NCBI GenBank assembly: GCA_028023455.1
Contig: JAQFVV010006197.1
Span: 13,515,254-13,579,253 of the forward strand
DNA from: Epiperipatus broadwayi
Lineage: Eukaryota; Onychophora; Udeonychophora; Euonychophora; Peripatidae
Reading direction: 5' to 3'
Length of the DNA: 64,000 nucleotides
Positions within the stretch are counted from its first letter, which is position 1. Each line of letters begins with the position of its first letter. Below, piece after piece: positions 11,480 to 23,395 of this stretch. The position numbers and the translations under genes are program-made. The notes under the pieces were generated by a model. The model did not search any database and had not been told where the DNA came from. It saw only the letters and a program-made list of their open reading frames with translations.

Positions 11480-12690
11480 AGTCCATATGTTATTAGTTAT
11501 GAAATAATGATTTTAATATTTGGTTGTAGTATTGAGAAAATATTTAAACAAAGTATCAAATATTTGATTTAGTAGTTATTATGTAAGACTTACATTGGTT
11601 AGTAAATACTAGTAATTTTTTTACATCAAATTTAAATATATTATTTATTAAAGTATTCTTTTTTAAATTATTATTTTTAATTGTGTGTAATATGTTTTTA
11701 TAATTCATTAGTTGTAAACTTAATTTTAATATTTATTATGTATGGTTTACATAGATTAGTAATACTAGTAATTTATTTTTATTTGCTAAATTTTTTTGTT
11801 TCTAAAATTTTCACCCTGCCATTTTTTTGTCATGCAGAAGTTTGATTTTTTTTTTTTTTTTTGCATTTAACAAAATATCTGTAATGTTTTGATTTTAATA
11901 TTTGGTAATTATTTACCGATGAACAATGTAAAACAAACACTATTTAACAAAATATTTTTGATGAAATATTTAAGATTGTCTTCTCCACCATAGGCACATA
12001 TGTTTTATTCTTTCTTAGGTTAGTTTAGTACTTACTTTAATTATGTATTTGTTATTTTATTTGTTTTAATTTAACCATGTTCATTTAATTATAAAAATAA
12101 TTTAAATATGTTTTTCCATATAAATAGTTATTTACTTTGTGGACAAGATGCTAGTAATTTTTTTTAAAATAAGCTGCAAATATTTTTGAACTTTTTTTTT
12201 TGTTTAACATAATATCTGTAATGTTTTGATTAATATTTATTTTGTATTTGAACTTTTTACTTTCTTTAGTTCATGCATTTTTTTTTTCAGTATTCTTCTG
12301 CCATATATAAGATTTTATTATTTCTCTTGTAATTAAACATTTGATGACATTTAAAATGTATTTATTAATTGTAAAATTAAAGCACTTTCATATCAACACA
12401 TTTTTTAAATTAATTTTTTCTCTATGCTATTGTCATATTTTAGGATTTTAATATTTCTTTGGTAATTGAACCTTTTACTTTCCTTAGTTTATGTGCTTTT
12501 TTCTGTATTAAAATACATTACTTAAATTACTTTTGTTTACCACACCATGTTAGTAGAATTAAAATACTTCCATTTCACTATGCTTTTTTCATTTAACATA
12601 ATATCAATAGTATTTTTATTTTAATAGCTGCTAGTAATATTTTATTTTGGTTAAATAATTTAGTTTGCCATATATTTGAGAAGTACTTCT
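11480..12690. repeat. Old diverged repeat array, T-rich
   Basis: Blocks recur in the same order: GATTTTAATATTTGG, CTAGTAATTTTTTT, TTTAACATAATATCTGTAAT and AATTGAACCTTTTACTTTC-like stretches (11512, 11720, 11860, 12140, 12200, 12450, 12590). Spacing is irregular, so this is an eroded tandem array or repeated insertion of one T-rich family. Confidence 0.4.
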
Positions 12691-13135
12691 TATATTAGTT
12701 TACTAATTAATTTTGAGGACAAAATATCAGAAATAGTTTATGAAATTTCTATTATGTTTTGATGAAAATGAGAATTTTTTATGTAGACTGTTATGTTAAC
12801 AATAGTTTTGAGTTTACCTGTGCATTCTAAATCAGTACAAATTAGCTTACATGATTCAAAAAGTCATATACAAATTTGTGAAGTTCAATTCAATTTTTAA
12901 AAATGTATCTAAGTAAGAATGTTTACATTTATTCATTTAATCTAGATTATAATATTTTATTACTAATTTTATTTATATTTGTAAATTATTATTATCATTT
13001 TTTATTGTATATTTCATGCTTTAATATTTAAGATTTATTAATATTTGAGATGGATATTTTATTTCTTTCACATAATGTGCAACTGCAGTTGATAAGATTA
13101 GAAGTGTGCACTTCAATTTTGAGTTGCACTTGTTT

Positions 13136-13138
<3 letters not shown>
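12691..13138. other. AT-rich DNA, nothing recognised
   Basis: No feature could be supported. Confidence 0.5.

Positions 13139-13139
<1 letters not shown>

Positions 13140-13212
<73 letters not shown>
13140..13212. repeat. (TA)n microsatellite, about 36 units
   Basis: Uninterrupted TA dinucleotides. The Ile-Tyr protein frames on both strands here are artefacts of this run. Confidence 0.98.
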
Positions 13213-13216
<4 letters not shown>

Positions 13217-14039
13217 CATGTATCAGTACAGACAGACACTTTTACTAAATATATGTTTCATATATTATGTTAGGCTGATATTTGTCATAATAGAAATAAG
13301 GTATACACCAAGTACATGTTCATCTCAGGATTATTATTTAAAAATTAATATGAATATTATGATCATTGATTATTAAATTTGTAAAATACTCATTTTGTAT
13401 CATGCCTATATTCTATTGTTATTAAATTATTTATTCTGTTAATGTTTAAAACTTTCTTTTATTCTTCATTCTTGGTTCCATACACTGTTTGAATTATACA
13501 ATGTTGGGTGATATCTGAGTTTGCATATGGTAATCAGTTTCTATGATAATTAAATCTATTATGAGAAATAATTCTCTGTACAGTTTAGCACAGTGTCAGA
13601 CTCAGGAATGTGATGCCATAGGATCATTTCTGGTGAATTGTTTGAATTATGCAGATTAATTATATGGTGATTATGGCACTGTAATCTAAGTTATAGATGT
13701 CATTCATCTGGTATCATTATTCATAATGTAAATCATTATCATTGCTTTCTGAGATGTTTAATTGGAAGATGATGTATTTATTATTTAGGCATGTAGATTT
13801 ATAGACAAACATAACACCATTATCATGTATCCAACTTATACTAGTTACCTACTTCAGCAGGGTAGCTTATGAAAAGTTTTGGAAAAAAATCAGTCATATT
13901 CATCTCAAGTTTTAATTCTGTCATGACGTTATATTTTTGACAAAATTACATTTCCAACTTTCTATTTTAAAAAAATAATTCTTTATTCCAGATTGTATTT
14001 TTAAAAATTTCAAATTATTTTTTAAAGATATAAATTTAT
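13213..14039. other. AT-rich DNA, nothing recognised
   Basis: Slightly more complex sequence than its surroundings at 13420-13900, but no gene or repeat could be named. Confidence 0.5.
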
Positions 14040-14720
14040 AAATAAAAATTATTTTTTAAAATAATAACTTTATGAATATAGGAAAAAACAGTAATAAAAT
14101 GAAATAGAGTACAATAGCATTTTTGGTATCGCATAATTGCAATGATTGCTGATAAAAATGTTTTGCAAATGAAAAAATATTCATTTTAACTCTATTTCTA
14201 AAATTCAAACAAATTATTGTTAAGGCATCATAAAACTCTAAAATTCTGTTTAAAAGATCATTTATAATTATTAATAAAGTGACAAAAAAATCCTGCTATG
14301 GTGATTATGAATATTACTTTTTCAGCCAATGACAACAATTTCCTACTTTATATTAGTATATTTCTTGATTTGTCTTCTTCTAAAAGCAAATATTTTAAAA
14401 TAAAATCAAAGTTTAAACACAAATAATTTTGTATTAAAACAAACATTTTACAAATATTTTGTAAAAATAATGATAATTATAAAAACAAACTAGGGAAAAT
14501 ATACATTTTCATTTTCAAAATCTGAACAAAACAAACTACTAATCAGCAGCATTGCCAATCAGCTTCCTTGTATTAGATTTTTCTGTAGAATACTGACATT
14601 TTCAGATTTTTTATATTAATAAATCAATATTATTTTAATTTCAGTTTTTGCTGTTAAAACTGGCAAACAAATGCTAAAGCTAATCACAAAAGAATGAATT
14701 AAAGTTAAAGGGACTAAAGT
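14040..14720 (+). repeat. R650 interspersed repeat, copy 3
   Basis: Aligns with 1975-2640 over its full length and with 10441-10785 over its second half. Shared landmarks are TATTTCTAAAATTCAAACAA, ACATTTTACAAATATTTTG, and the TTTAATTTCAGTTTTTGCTG end. Confidence 0.6.
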
Positions 14721-14879
14721 GCCATCGATGTCAATTCTGAATGTGTCAATTCCAATATCCTTTTGTTTGCAGAAAAATTGTTTATGTATTTACTTCTTTA
14801 TCAAATTCTCCATACATTCCATTACATTTGATCACCCAAGTGAGACCAAATTGTATTGAAGCTCCATCATTTATCACAT

Positions 14880-15290
14880 ATATCTGTCAGACATGTGTGG
14901 TAATTAACCATTACAATATATTGTAATAGAATGTAGTATCTAAATGAAAAAAGATGAAATCGTCCTAATCATTGAGCAGCAAATGTAATAGAATGTGTTA
15001 TTCACATATGAAAAGATGCACTTGCCTTAAACATTAGGTGGCAAAATGTAATGAAACCCTTGTCCATAACCACTAACCAATTAATTAATTGAGCTCACCT
15101 ATGGCAATAGTATACCTCACAACCACCAAGCAAATAATCAAGTCGCATGTTGCAAGGTGCCAACATGTAATGGAACCTCCGGTTTCCCTAATGATTGATA
15201 GTGACAAATGTAATAAAAGTTCCAATTGGGATACCAAATGTAATACAATGTGGTATATGTACAAACAGAAATGAAATGACTCCAATAATT
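14880..15290 (+). repeat. Degenerate minisatellite, period about 60 bp
   Basis: A core near AAATGTAATAGAATGTG recurs at about 14921, 14981, 15044, 15165, 15206 and 15233, often preceded by ATTAGGTGGC- or GGTGCCAAC-like sequence. The first three cores are 60-63 bp apart and the next is at twice that. The start (GGTAATTAACCATTACAATA) is shared with 18080-18105. The open frames on both strands at 15085-15312 are a product of this array. Confidence 0.5.
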
Positions 15291-18200
15291 GTGGATTAAT
15301 TAAAATGGACAATCTATTTTCACCATCATATATCTCAGGTTTTGATTAATTTTTGTTCAAAAATAAATATAATAAACTATAACTAATTCCAACTAATGAA
15401 TATAAAATACAATGAATTAGATTATGATATTTAAGTTTATTTGAACAAATTATTAATTTATAAAGTAATGGTTAATAAATTATCTACACTATAGAAAAGA
15501 TATTACACTGAGTGAATATGCTTAATCACTACTTATATTATTACTTCAACTAGCCATATACAAAAAAACCTAGATACTACAGAGCATTAACTAAAGCATG
15601 TTAACTGGTTAATTCTGAGGGTAAACTTAACTAACAATTTGATTATTTACTAAATATAGATAGGAACAAAGGGAATTTTGTTGAATCCAATATATATGTT
15701 CACAAACAAGATTATTTGTGATTTAATATTTCAATTAATGATGGTTTATAAAAATAATTAACTAATATAGAATATTACCATTTAGTTGATGGATGAATTT
15801 GCCAAAGTAACTAATAACTGTTGCACTAAAAAAAGAAAAGACAGATATTAAAAAATTTTAAATGAAAACTCAAAGGCATTTTTTTTATATAAAACAAATG
15901 ATATAAGCTTTATTCCAAGATTGTGATTTGATATTCTGAAATAGCATATATATATATGTGGAAAACACAAAAACTGATTTGCTTTTCAAACGTTCAATTT
16001 TTAAAAAATATAAATCAAATAAAAGATTTACTAATAATAAACATAACTTGCAGTTTATATTTTACATAGGAATTGTATAAAACTGTTGTAAAAATCAATC
16101 AATCAATCAATAAATAAATTAATTAGTAGTTGCTTGTTAAATTAATAATTTAGGTTATAGATGTATTTCTTTAAAGCTGGATCGACATACAAGATGATAC
16201 CAAAAACAATATAAACAGCTCCTTCCCACTATGCTATAAGGATTTATTTATTTTACTTTCCTTTGAACCACATCTTTTATTATGAACATCAACTACTTGG
16301 GCTTCTTATTAATACAAGGCTTATACCCTAGCCTGTAAAGTTCAATATTTATTTCATAACTTTATCAACTCAAGGCTTTATTAAATGCCTAGCACAAAAT
16401 ATATATAAATATCATATCATATGAGCAATTACATATAGGCAAAATATATATAAAAGACAACTTCTAAATAATGGACATGTGCAAATATTAATCTATAACT
16501 TTAATATTAACTATCATAACTTGATCCATACTTTTCAAAATACATCTAACAATACAATTAAAATAATTGAAGAGTTAAGATAATTATTAAATAATGATAT
16601 AATTTGTAAATACAATTCTATTATATTTTACATATTTATATATATAACTCCTATGCAAATAAATGTACTTTATTTATTTTCCAGTTTAATTTATATATGA
16701 CATTTATCATCTAATAAATGTATATATGTAAAACGTAAATCAAATACAACCATTTAATGATATTAAATATATATATATTATTACAATTGTTATTTTAACT
16801 TGGCATTTCCCAATCTATTTGCATAATTTAATATATAAAATTTCTGACAAAAACAAAAACAAAAAAATATTATAAATTGACTTTCATTATTTATTAAATC
16901 AAATTATTCAAAAAGAAAATTATAAACTAGTCTTAAACATCACATATGTATATATATTCTTGTAAAGATGAATTTTAAAATGTTAAAAAAACAAAAATGA
17001 ATAAAAACTAAAAAAAAAAAGACCATATTTTAGTTACCCCATTTAATTTTCTTTACTGTTTCTTTATTTCACAGTTCATTAATTATTTCAGGCATTTTTG
17101 CTTTGTTTTATCCATCCCAGGGTAGATTGAAATAACTTTAAAATATGTATACATATTAACATGTGAATTTATAGATTTTTCTTTTGTTAAAGCAATCAAT
17201 TCTGGGCATTCTCTTTATATTCAGCTGTAAAAATAAATCGATTTGGCTATTAAGTTTAGGATCATTAAAAAAAACTTAAAAGTTAAAATATATATATATA
17301 TATAGCTATTTTTCTGAGGTTTGTTTACAAACACAGGGTTGGTATTAAACTGGGTATTTTTACTAGACTCCAATAGTGAAATAAGATAGTCAAAAAGGGT
17401 TCAAAAACCCTGAATAAAAATCCTTTTGTTTTAGCCTTCCATTTATAATGCTGTATCATAATACAATATTTGTAGTATTTATGCCAAAAAGAAATTTTGT
17501 AGAAGAGATTAAAGTAAAAGTCTTGCGTGCTTTCTTTTTCAATGGTGATTATTTTTTCTGTGTTTCTATAGTAATCCTTGTCCTATTGTTACAACTCACA
17601 GTGTGCTGACTTAAACATTTTTAATACTGCTGATTGTTGATTTTAAAATATTTTTTTAAACAACAAAATAAAAATGATATCACTAAAAAAAAATATTAAT
17701 TGAAAAAAATTATTTTTGCAATCTCCAAAACAAATAAATAAATAAACAACCAAAATAACAACATTACATACTTTATAATTTCCAAAAATAAAAATACAAT
17801 CTAATTATAACTAGAAATTTAAATGCTACTGTTGACAATTATTCATATACATACACACTCACAAATTTATATATATCCATTGCTATTAAAATTTCACCAC
17901 CACAAAACAAAGCACATATCACAATAAATAAATAAAAATGAACCAAATAACAATAAAAACAATTAACAACAATAACCTATATATAAATCCTTACGTAAAA
18001 CCAAATCAAAGAGATTTTTTTTTTAAAACCTAAATGGCAATTCAAAAGAAAAGGTGGACTTTTCCATATGTCAGTGTGTGTGTGGTCATTAACCATTACA
18101 ATATATATATATTTATATTAACAAATAAACATTTAAATTAAGAGAATTATTGAATAGAAGGATGATACATCTATTTGCTGTTAATAATTATGTTTTTAAA

Positions 18201-19035
18201 TGATATGCCTGATCCATATATTTTCATTATGAAGTATATATTTAGAATTATTGCTAGTATGGACTTAATATTTTTTGAAGCTTTCTTGCAAGATTTGAGT
18301 TTTGCTAATCATATTATTCTAATAAGCAATAACATTATTAATACATAAATCATGTATAAAGATTGATTTATGTGGTCAAATTAATAATTTAAAATAAACT
18401 TTATTACCAATCAAATTAAAAACATACTCCAGATAAAATCATAATCTGTTGATGATTTCTTTACAGATTTAGAAGATTGAACATCTGTATATAAGTCAAG
18501 ATCTGCTTAAATACTGATTTTATGTCTTTATGATCAAACTATATATATACTTGATAACTGTAGAATTAAATAGTTTACAATAGATTAAAAATAATATAAA
18601 AGTTAAAACATCTTTAAAATGGACAATTTTTTTATTATGTATTTTCCAGTTAAGATATATTTTTGAAGGAGTGTTCGCAGAGCCTTGTCACATATATAAT
18701 TGCAATTTTGAAATATTAAATTATCGCCACCCAAAAAGTAAAAAAAATTAAGCAAAAAAAAAAAAAAAGAGAAAAAAAAAGCTCATTCAGATTTTTAACT
18801 TTAAATGCTTAGATCATGCCAAAGTACAAAGATAATTTTATCTCTTAAATAAACAATAATTATATAAATATTAATATTATCTATGCATTAATGTATGTAT
18901 ATATATAAAGTATGCAAAATTTCTAATTATAGAACAAGGAAAAAAAGATAATCATTATTATTTTTTCATTTTAAAGCTAGGTTTTAAAACATACTTATAT
19001 GAACAACAACAACAACAAAATGTTGCAAAAAGACA
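15291..19035. other. AT-rich DNA, nothing recognised
   Basis: About 3.7 kb with poly-A/T and short (TA)n runs only. A 25-bp piece at 18080-18105 matches the start of the 14.9-kb minisatellite. Confidence 0.5.
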
Positions 19036-19341
19036 CAAAATAATAGAGATACATTTTTTAAAATTTTAAATGCTTTTATTGATTGTACACTAAAAAGCAA
19101 TGAAATAATTGTTTTTTCAATCACAATTGGAGTTTTTAGATCTAACTTGAAATAAAAGAATTGTGTGGTGTGTGTCCAGAAATGATTGACTTAATTAATT
19201 TCTGGACTCCCCATGATTTTATTTCAAGTTAAATCTAAAAACTCCATTTGTGGTTGAAGAAACAATTATTATTTTTTTTTTTAGTGCACAGTCAATAAAA
19301 GTATCTAATATAAAAAAAAACTTTATCTCTATTATTTTTAA
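19036..19341. repeat. Long palindrome, about 306 bp, foldback element
   Basis: The arms pair end to end: AATAATAGAGATA at 19038 with TATCTCTATTATT at 19325, and GGAGTTTTTAGATCTAACTT near 19128 with AAGTTAAATCTAAAAACTCC near 19227. The centre is GATTGACTTAATTAATTTC near 19188. No reading frame. Confidence 0.85.
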
Positions 19342-19569
19342 GTTTTTAGTATTGGCAAGTAAATGAAAATATAAAACTATATTGTATTATAAATTGACTG
19401 GGCACTTATAGTTGATATATATATCACTAGATATTTCTGCTATAAGTTAAAATATATAACCCTTATGTATATATTATATTTAGTATGTATACAAAATAAT
19501 ACGTATATATATTGTAAATGAACTCCACTTAATACATATACTTTTACTTTAAATCAGTATCACACATAT

Positions 19570-19920
19570 AATATATAAGTTAATATATATATATATATTC
19601 TTAATGTATATATAATTATATATGTATAATAAATCAGTAACTAAGTTTTCTATTAAAAATTGTTTGATAGATTTATTTTTATTTTAAAACAGTTGTTCTA
19701 AAAAAAAAAAACCCGTGAACTTTTTAATTTCTCATGATTGTTTTGAATAATGGGAGTTTTGTAGTTTACATTTTTTTTTAAAAAACAAAAAACAAAAACA
19801 ATTGTTTTAAAATAAAAATGGAAACCATCAAACAATTTTAAATAGGAAAGTAAGTTATTGATTGATTATGCACATATAATTATGTACATATACTGAATAT
19901 TATATATTCATTAAGAGTTT
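19570..19920. repeat. Inverted repeat, about 350 bp with 90-bp spacer
   Basis: The left arm AAATCAGTAACTAAGTTTTC through AAAATTGTTTGATAG (19630-19670) pairs with ATCAAACAATTTTAAATAGG through AAGTTATTGATTGATTATG (19828-19872). A second block with TTATTTTAAAACAGTTGTT pairs with AACAATTGTTTTAAAATAA. Outer (TA)-rich ends also pair loosely. Confidence 0.7.
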
Positions 19921-21049
19921 AAAATGGTTAAAAAATATTAAATTGAAAGAAAAAAATATATATTGCCCTCTAATAATTATTTAAAACAAATGAAAGTTCT
20001 AAGAATAATTGTTAATTGCAATACATGAAGTTATTGAATATTTTTCATATTTTCCCCACCCTCTGTTCCATATCTAGCAAACTAGTTGATATATTGAAAA
20101 TATAAGTGCTTCAAATTGTAATAGGATAGTATAACACTTATATATCACTTTTCAGGCAATTCTATTGAATTTAAATATATTAAAACTCTATTTTAAAATT
20201 GCATTCTAACTTGAAAAAGATCAAAAGTTAACAAACAAATAAACCGATTTTCCAACTTCAATAAAAGCATTTAAAAATGAATGACTTTAAAACAATTTGC
20301 TTGAATAGAAAAGTTTATAAGATTGGATAACACATATTTTTCAGGGTTAATTTTTTAAGTTGATTTTTTTTTTTACATAATTAAACAGAAAATGAAGTTT
20401 TTCTAATCAATTTAGAAAGTTTTAAATGAAAGCATATATACATATGGGTGTCTTAATTTTATAATATTATCTTTCTAATTTTTGGATTAATTTATACATA
20501 AATAAACAATTTGTAATGCTTCTAACCATTTTATAAAAATATTATAATTTGATTTAGGTGCCAGTGAATGTCATAATTTTTTTGAAAATAAATTTGCTAA
20601 TATAATATACTTGATATCTCATCGATAAATTAGTAATTATAATTAAAAAAATATGCATAATTATTTTTGTTATTCACGAGTTGTAAAATGAAGTCAATGC
20701 ATAAATGTCTAATTATATTGTTTTATGTTGCAATTTATTGACTTCTATAGTGTTGCTGACCCAATTATTGGGCTAAATTATACTGCTAATTAGTGACAGC
20801 AAGGACAGATCCAACATGAAAGTAATTAATTTTCTTCCAAGTAATCTTGCCTAATTATGGATTTTTGAACTTTCTTTAAAGTTGTAAAAACATTTCTCTC
20901 TACCTCAGTAAGCACCTCCTTTTTTTTTTTTGTATATATATGTAAATAGATCAGTTATAAAGTTTTTCTTAAAACGTAATAGTAATTCTTAAGATAGCTG
21001 TCCTATTCCCCCTGTTTACTAATAACATTTGAATATAAATATAAGGGAT
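19921..21049. other. AT-rich DNA, nothing recognised
   Basis: No gene. The 20700-20850 stretch is more complex in sequence and may be old unique DNA. Confidence 0.5.
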
Positions 21050-21140
21050 TTGAACTCAAACTTTCAAGCACTCTTCAACTATCCACACTATCTCACACAA
21101 CTGATACACATGAGCACATAAATCCCCTATATTTACAATT
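21050..21140 (-). mobile_element. H1 repeat fragment
   Basis: CTATCTCACACAACTGATAC at 21088 and the CTCAAACTTTCAAGC stretch before it match the outer ends and middle of the H1 foldbacks (2760-2800, 26800-26870, 27290-27320). The ribozyme core is not present. Confidence 0.45.
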
Positions 21141-21389
21141 AAGCTCCAGGTATGTGAAGAGCGCCTGTATTTCAAATATTTAATAACATTTGAATAAATA
21201 ATGCATGTTGAGATGCGAGAATATACCAAAAATAGGCAAAGCCTAAATGACTTTAATTTACTATAACACACAAACATATGCATTACTGTATAGCCCAAAA
21301 TGATTTCCTGTTTAAGGAATCCAAAAAATTTAGCTACATTGTTTGTCATTGGCATATACTGTAATACCAAATACCAGAATCAACGATTA

Positions 21390-22740
21390 AGTATGTGATT
21401 TGGTTATAAACTCGACGATTAAACCTATTTTCGACAAAATATAAACTTCATAATTATCTAATATGTTGTTGTCATGAGTTAATTTATTGAATTGATTAAT
21501 CGGCATTGTTTTTCAACTAAACAAAATTAATGCACACACAAACATAAGCAGTATACAATATTGAATTTATTTTTCAGAAAAATTCTCATCTAATGTAACC
21601 TAAACTTTCAGAAAAAACGAAGGCAATTACTAGTATTGACAGGCTTATAATTTTTTTAAGAAACGTATTTTAAACGACTTTAAATAAATACAAAAGAGGA
21701 AATACTACCATAAAATATCTTCAGCAGAATAACGTACATGTTAAAACCCAAATGAATAAATATTTCTTTATAAAAGCGTCCTCAGAAGATCACGAACTTT
21801 AAAGCAAAAACTAAACAATAGAACTGTCTAGAGTGGCCTACTTTTTCATTTCTCGCGGGTATTGAAACCATTCACCCAGCATGTGGCGACGGAAAACACT
21901 GTAAAGATCTCAAGTGAATTGCAAGCCACTGAGAAAATAAGTGTTGTGTGGGAAAATAAAGTCGTCGTGCGAATAAAAATGAAAGTCTGTCTTTTCAAAC
22001 TTAATTCCCCAATTAAGCCGGTGATAAAAATCACTGCATAGAATATGAGAAATAGTAAATTAAAAACACGAATGAAACAATACTATTTTTTAAAATTTTG
22101 TAGGTAGCTAAATCATTTAGATATTATTTGTTAGCTATTATTTATTATAAATCATTTGAAAGTGATTATTTAATGTCAATGTTTTTTTTTTTTTTAAAGA
22201 AAAACTCATACAAATTATTTTATGAAAATAATAAAGGCGAAGAAATTAAGTGTGATTCAAAATTAACAACTTAATTAACTAACATGTTTCGGAAATGAAT
22301 CTATTTGTTCACTTTTAACAGCTACACGCGACTACTTTTTAAATTATCTTAGTTTTTAATATTTAATTTCTGACTCACACTCAAATAGGGATGTTTTATT
22401 TTAGATAAAAGATTTTTAGAGATATATTTGAAACTCAAAATCGCTTAGTGAAGTTATAATCAAACTGTAACTTTGACCACACCGATGCACTAGTTTTCAT
22501 TTACTTACACAAGTTTAGCGTCTACTGCTTTTCTAAATATAACCGTGAGAGATTTTTCCTTGCTTTGTTCACAACAGTGGAGAATATTAAACTTTTTTTT
22601 TTCGTCATAGAGAAAACCCCGAAATATTTCTAATGAAATAAATTTTATTAATAGAGATTTTAATTAAGAAAACATTATTTTAAAAGTACACAAATGCTGT
22701 GTAATCGAGTAAAAGCGAAGAAACAACGATTGGAGTAGAC
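21390..22740. other. CpG-richer, repeat-poor DNA upstream of the GTPase gene
   Basis: CpG dinucleotides are clearly more frequent here than elsewhere in the window (for example CTCGCGGG at 21852, GTGGCGACGG at 21882, GTCGTCGTGCG at 21961). No transposon was recognised. In invertebrate genomes, unmethylated gene starts keep CpG. An open + frame spans 21832-22041. Confidence 0.5.
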
Positions 22741-22921
22741 TGTTTTAATAACGTGTTTTTGATTGGCTAAGAGTTATCTGCGTGGGTATTCATTTATGTC
22801 TGGAGCATTAGTTTCTTTAGGGTAAACGTAAGTTGATTACCAACGCGAAGTGGAATATTATATATAAAATAAATTTGGAATCATTACCTGGATTAAAACT
22901 AGGGATTTTTACAGTTTTATT
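22741..22921 (+). promoter_or_regulatory. Probable promoter and 5' leader of the Rho-family GTPase
   Basis: An inverted CCAAT box, GATTGGCT, lies at about 22760. A TATA-like run, TATTATATATAAAATAAAT, lies at about 22856-22874, and the ATG is at 22922. If the TATA-like run is used, the leader would be only about 20-35 nt. A non-coding exon further upstream is equally possible. Confidence 0.4.
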
Positions 22922-23023
22922 ATGGATTTAGAGGAGCATGAATGCAAAGTTGTCATAGTGGGAAATACACAATGTGGAAAAACGGCTTTAGTCCAACAAT
23001 TCATTGAGCAAAAATTCTCGGAG
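22922..23023 (+). CDS. Rho-family GTPase (Rnd/RhoE-like), coding exon 1
   Basis: This exon encodes 34 residues, starting MDLEEHECKVVIVGNTQCGK. The P-loop reads GNTQCGKT; the QCGKTAL run is characteristic of Rnd-type Rho proteins, which bind GTP but hydrolyse it poorly and act on the actin cytoskeleton. The first strand, CKVVIVG, begins about eight residues after the ATG, as in Rho proteins without a long N-terminus. The exon ends at GAG followed by GTGAGT, a textbook donor in phase 0. The start is the only in-frame ATG fitting the family length. The whole protein cannot be seen, since only the first 63 residues lie in the window. A divergent Rho or Rac-like protein is the alternative. Confidence 0.85.
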
Positions 23024-23307
23024 GTGAGTGAAATCTGGTGGCGGTAAAGTGATAATAATAAATGAAGTTATATTACTATTTTGATTAGTTGTACTTTTTG
23101 TTTTATTGGTGTGTTTTATAACATTATATATATGGTAAAAGCATACGATTATTGATTAAGCAAAGTTTAGTTATAAAAATTATTAGGGCAAAAAAAATCA
23201 AAGAAACTCTTGATTTTTGTTATTTACAAAACAGATTTATTTATTTGCAATAAAAATTAACAATATTAGTTTGGAATTGAAAAACTTTGAAATTTCTTAT
23301 TTTTTAG
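23024..23307 (+). other. Intron 1 of the GTPase gene, 284 bp
   Basis: Begins GTGAGT and ends with a T-rich tract and TTTTTAG. Phase 0. The exons on both sides join into a continuous GTPase fold. Confidence 0.85.
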
Positions 23308-23395
23308 GTTCATGCTCCTACCGGGTTTGAACGATACGCCACTACGCTAGAAACCGAGGAATATCGAATTCAATTAACTATATGGGATACTTCAG
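23308..23395 (+). CDS. Rho-family GTPase (Rnd/RhoE-like), coding exon 2
   Basis: This exon gives 29 codons and one extra base, reading VHAPTGFERYATTLETEEYR then IQLTIWDTS and, across the junction, probably G. It covers switch I (PT.FE.Y, with the conserved effector Thr and Tyr) and the strand into switch II. The motif is WDTSG, with Ser where classical Rho and Rac have Ala. That is the Rnd pattern and is linked to lost GTP hydrolysis. PTGFERY has Gly where relatives have Val. The exon ends at a GTTAGT donor in phase 1. The expected next part (the Tyr-Asp region, the NKxD-equivalent and the CAAX tail) was not found downstream, so it is outside the window. Confidence 0.85.

Noticed and set aside
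13028-13376. Open frames on both strands over the (TA)n run
   Set aside because: The Ile-Tyr protein is a direct translation of the dinucleotide repeat.
21056-21370. 104-codon minus frame
   Set aside because: The part near 21056-21140 is an H1 fragment; the rest has no recognisable motif, intron signal or repeat of the frame elsewhere.
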